Source: Phytophthora quininea (lineage: Eukaryota > Oomycota > Peronosporomycetes > Peronosporales > Peronosporaceae). From it: DNA of 64,000 nt. The position numbers and the translations under genes were made by a program. The stretch is from assembly GCA_011947345.1 (NCBI GenBank), contig JAAVTG010000001.1:1-64000 (forward strand), in the 5' to 3' direction. The notes below the pieces were generated by a model, which did not search any database, was not told the origin of the DNA, and saw only the letters and a program-made list of their open reading frames with translations. Below, in pieces: positions 63,201-64,000 of this stretch. Positions within the stretch are counted from its first letter, which is position 1, and every line of letters begins with the position of its first letter.

Positions 63201-64000
63201 CCAATTTTGCGATCCAACGCCTCTCTTCCAGCCGCGCGACAGATTCATGTCTAGATTTCTTTAGAAGGCAGATGACATGTTTCCTGAATGTGTTGGGTGC
63301 TTCTGCAGTGGTCCTCCGGGAGTTCGAGCAGCAGTGGTGGGAGTTGTGTAAACAACAGATCGATGTGTTTGTGTCTGAACTAGACAAGTCTCTCACCCTG
63401 CTACACGCTGCTGATGAAAAGGATTTATTAGCCTTGCTTCAGCAAGAGAGGCAAAACGAAAGGTACTCCCCAGGTCAGCGCGAGGTTATCCAGAAGGCGG
63501 ACGACGAATTAGTCTCAAAGCAGTCGGACAAGACACTCGAAGCCCTTCCAGAATGGTTCATAGGGTCTTACGAGCTTGAAAACGAGGTCGAGTTTGCTCA
63601 TGGCGGCTTTGGTGTCGTGTCTCGAGCGACGTGGCTGCAATCGAAGGTGGTTGTTAAGAAAATGCTCATGGATAGCTGGTCTGCCTCGGCATCGGCCAAA
63701 CGACAAGAACAGCGACAAACCTTTCAAAAGGAAATATCGTTGTGGTTCTCGTTGAATCATCCGCATGTAGTGAAGCTGTTCAGTGGATGCCACATCGGAA
63801 CGCCATTCTTCGTTTGCGAAGAAGCTTCGAACGGTCCACTCGATAGGTACTTGAAAAAGCATCCAACCGAAGTGTGGCAGAAGCTATACGAGGCTGCTCT
63901 TGGACTGGAGTATCTTCATGCACGAGGCATCATTCATCGAGATTTAAAATGCGACAATATTTTGGTCGGCAGTGACGGGAAAGCGAAGTTGACAGATTTC
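60276..64000 (+). CDS. Ankyrin - pseudokinase - kinase protein (TKL type), interrupted, runs off window
   Basis: The ATG at 60276 opens [20 protein letters not shown]. About eight ankyrin repeats follow ([40 protein letters not shown]), then a first kinase-like domain: N-lobe [36 protein letters not shown] and, after an insertion, [15 protein letters not shown]. Its catalytic loop is [14 protein letters not shown] (HGD, not HRD) and the DFG position reads KLANVAH, so it should be catalytically dead. A helical stretch of about 250 residues leads to a second kinase with [36 protein letters not shown] and [19 protein letters not shown] at the window end, all canonical. Breaks at 60951-60955 and 62561-62564 are homopolymers. 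The second kinase is on an open frame to base 64000. Confidence 0.7.
61391..62516. mobile_element. Insertion of about 1.1 kb in the first kinase-like domain
   Basis: TTTGC occurs at 61386-61390 and again at 62517-62521. Deleting one copy plus the 1126 bases between would fuse GIL to CEHMKNGSL in frame, exactly at the kinase hinge. The insert starts TGTGTGGACAAGG, is purine-rich on the plus strand and has no convincing coding sequence. A 5-base duplication and TG start suggest an LTR-type element, possibly a solo LTR, but the right end (CAGCTGA) does not end in CA, so the class is open. A large intron is an alternative. Confidence 0.5.

Noticed and set aside
1..64000. CRISPR arrays, bacterial operons, ribosome-binding sites, rRNA or tRNA genes
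   Set aside because: Gene structure, introns and promoters are eukaryotic; no regularly spaced short repeats or RNA gene folds were recognised.

Overview
The window looks like nuclear DNA of an oomycete, most likely Phytophthora or a close Peronosporales relative. Genes are compact with short introns. Several promoters carry the oomycete initiator plus flanking motif (consensus GCTCATTYYNCAWTTT). There is an oomycete-type LRR receptor kinase pair, a lineage-restricted five-copy gene family, abundant ankyrin genes, DIRS-like tyrosine-recombinase retroelements and a DNA transposon. The species is not identified.

Layout. 1-10.1 kb: four copies of an unnamed family (exon 1 ending in a WxEDRxSKKQW motif, C-terminus resembling a jelly roll) surround a divergent pair of LRR receptor kinases (3384-6211 minus, 6437-9305 plus). 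10.5-20.4 kb: fragments of DIRS-like elements and two tandem, essentially identical 3.4-kb DNA transposons. 20.8-27.1 kb: two convergent sugar-transporter paralogs, the first enclosed by 1.36-kb near-perfect inverted repeats. 27.8-35.8 kb: the fifth family copy, a decayed ankyrin gene, and two paralogous LRR-like genes around an intact ankyrin gene. 36.2-49.4 kb: an inverted duplication of a secreted glycine-rich protein gene with its promoter, enclosing a coiled-coil gene, a full-length DIRS-like element and a third glycine-rich paralog. 49.9-52.5 kb: decayed ankyrin genes. 52.6-59.3 kb: a conserved housekeeping block with AP-2 alpha-adaptin, a mucin-like membrane protein and mitochondrial ribosomal protein L28. 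60.3 kb to the end: an ankyrin, pseudokinase and kinase (TKL type) gene, split by a 1.1-kb insertion and running off the window.

A warning covers the whole window. Nearly every frame break in an otherwise well-conserved gene can be healed by adding or removing one base in a short mononucleotide run. The two tandem transposon copies appear to differ only in such runs. This is what uncorrected long-read homopolymer error looks like, so frameshift-based pseudogene calls here are provisional. I therefore call broken but otherwise complete genes CDS, and keep 'pseudogene' for truncated or rearranged copies.
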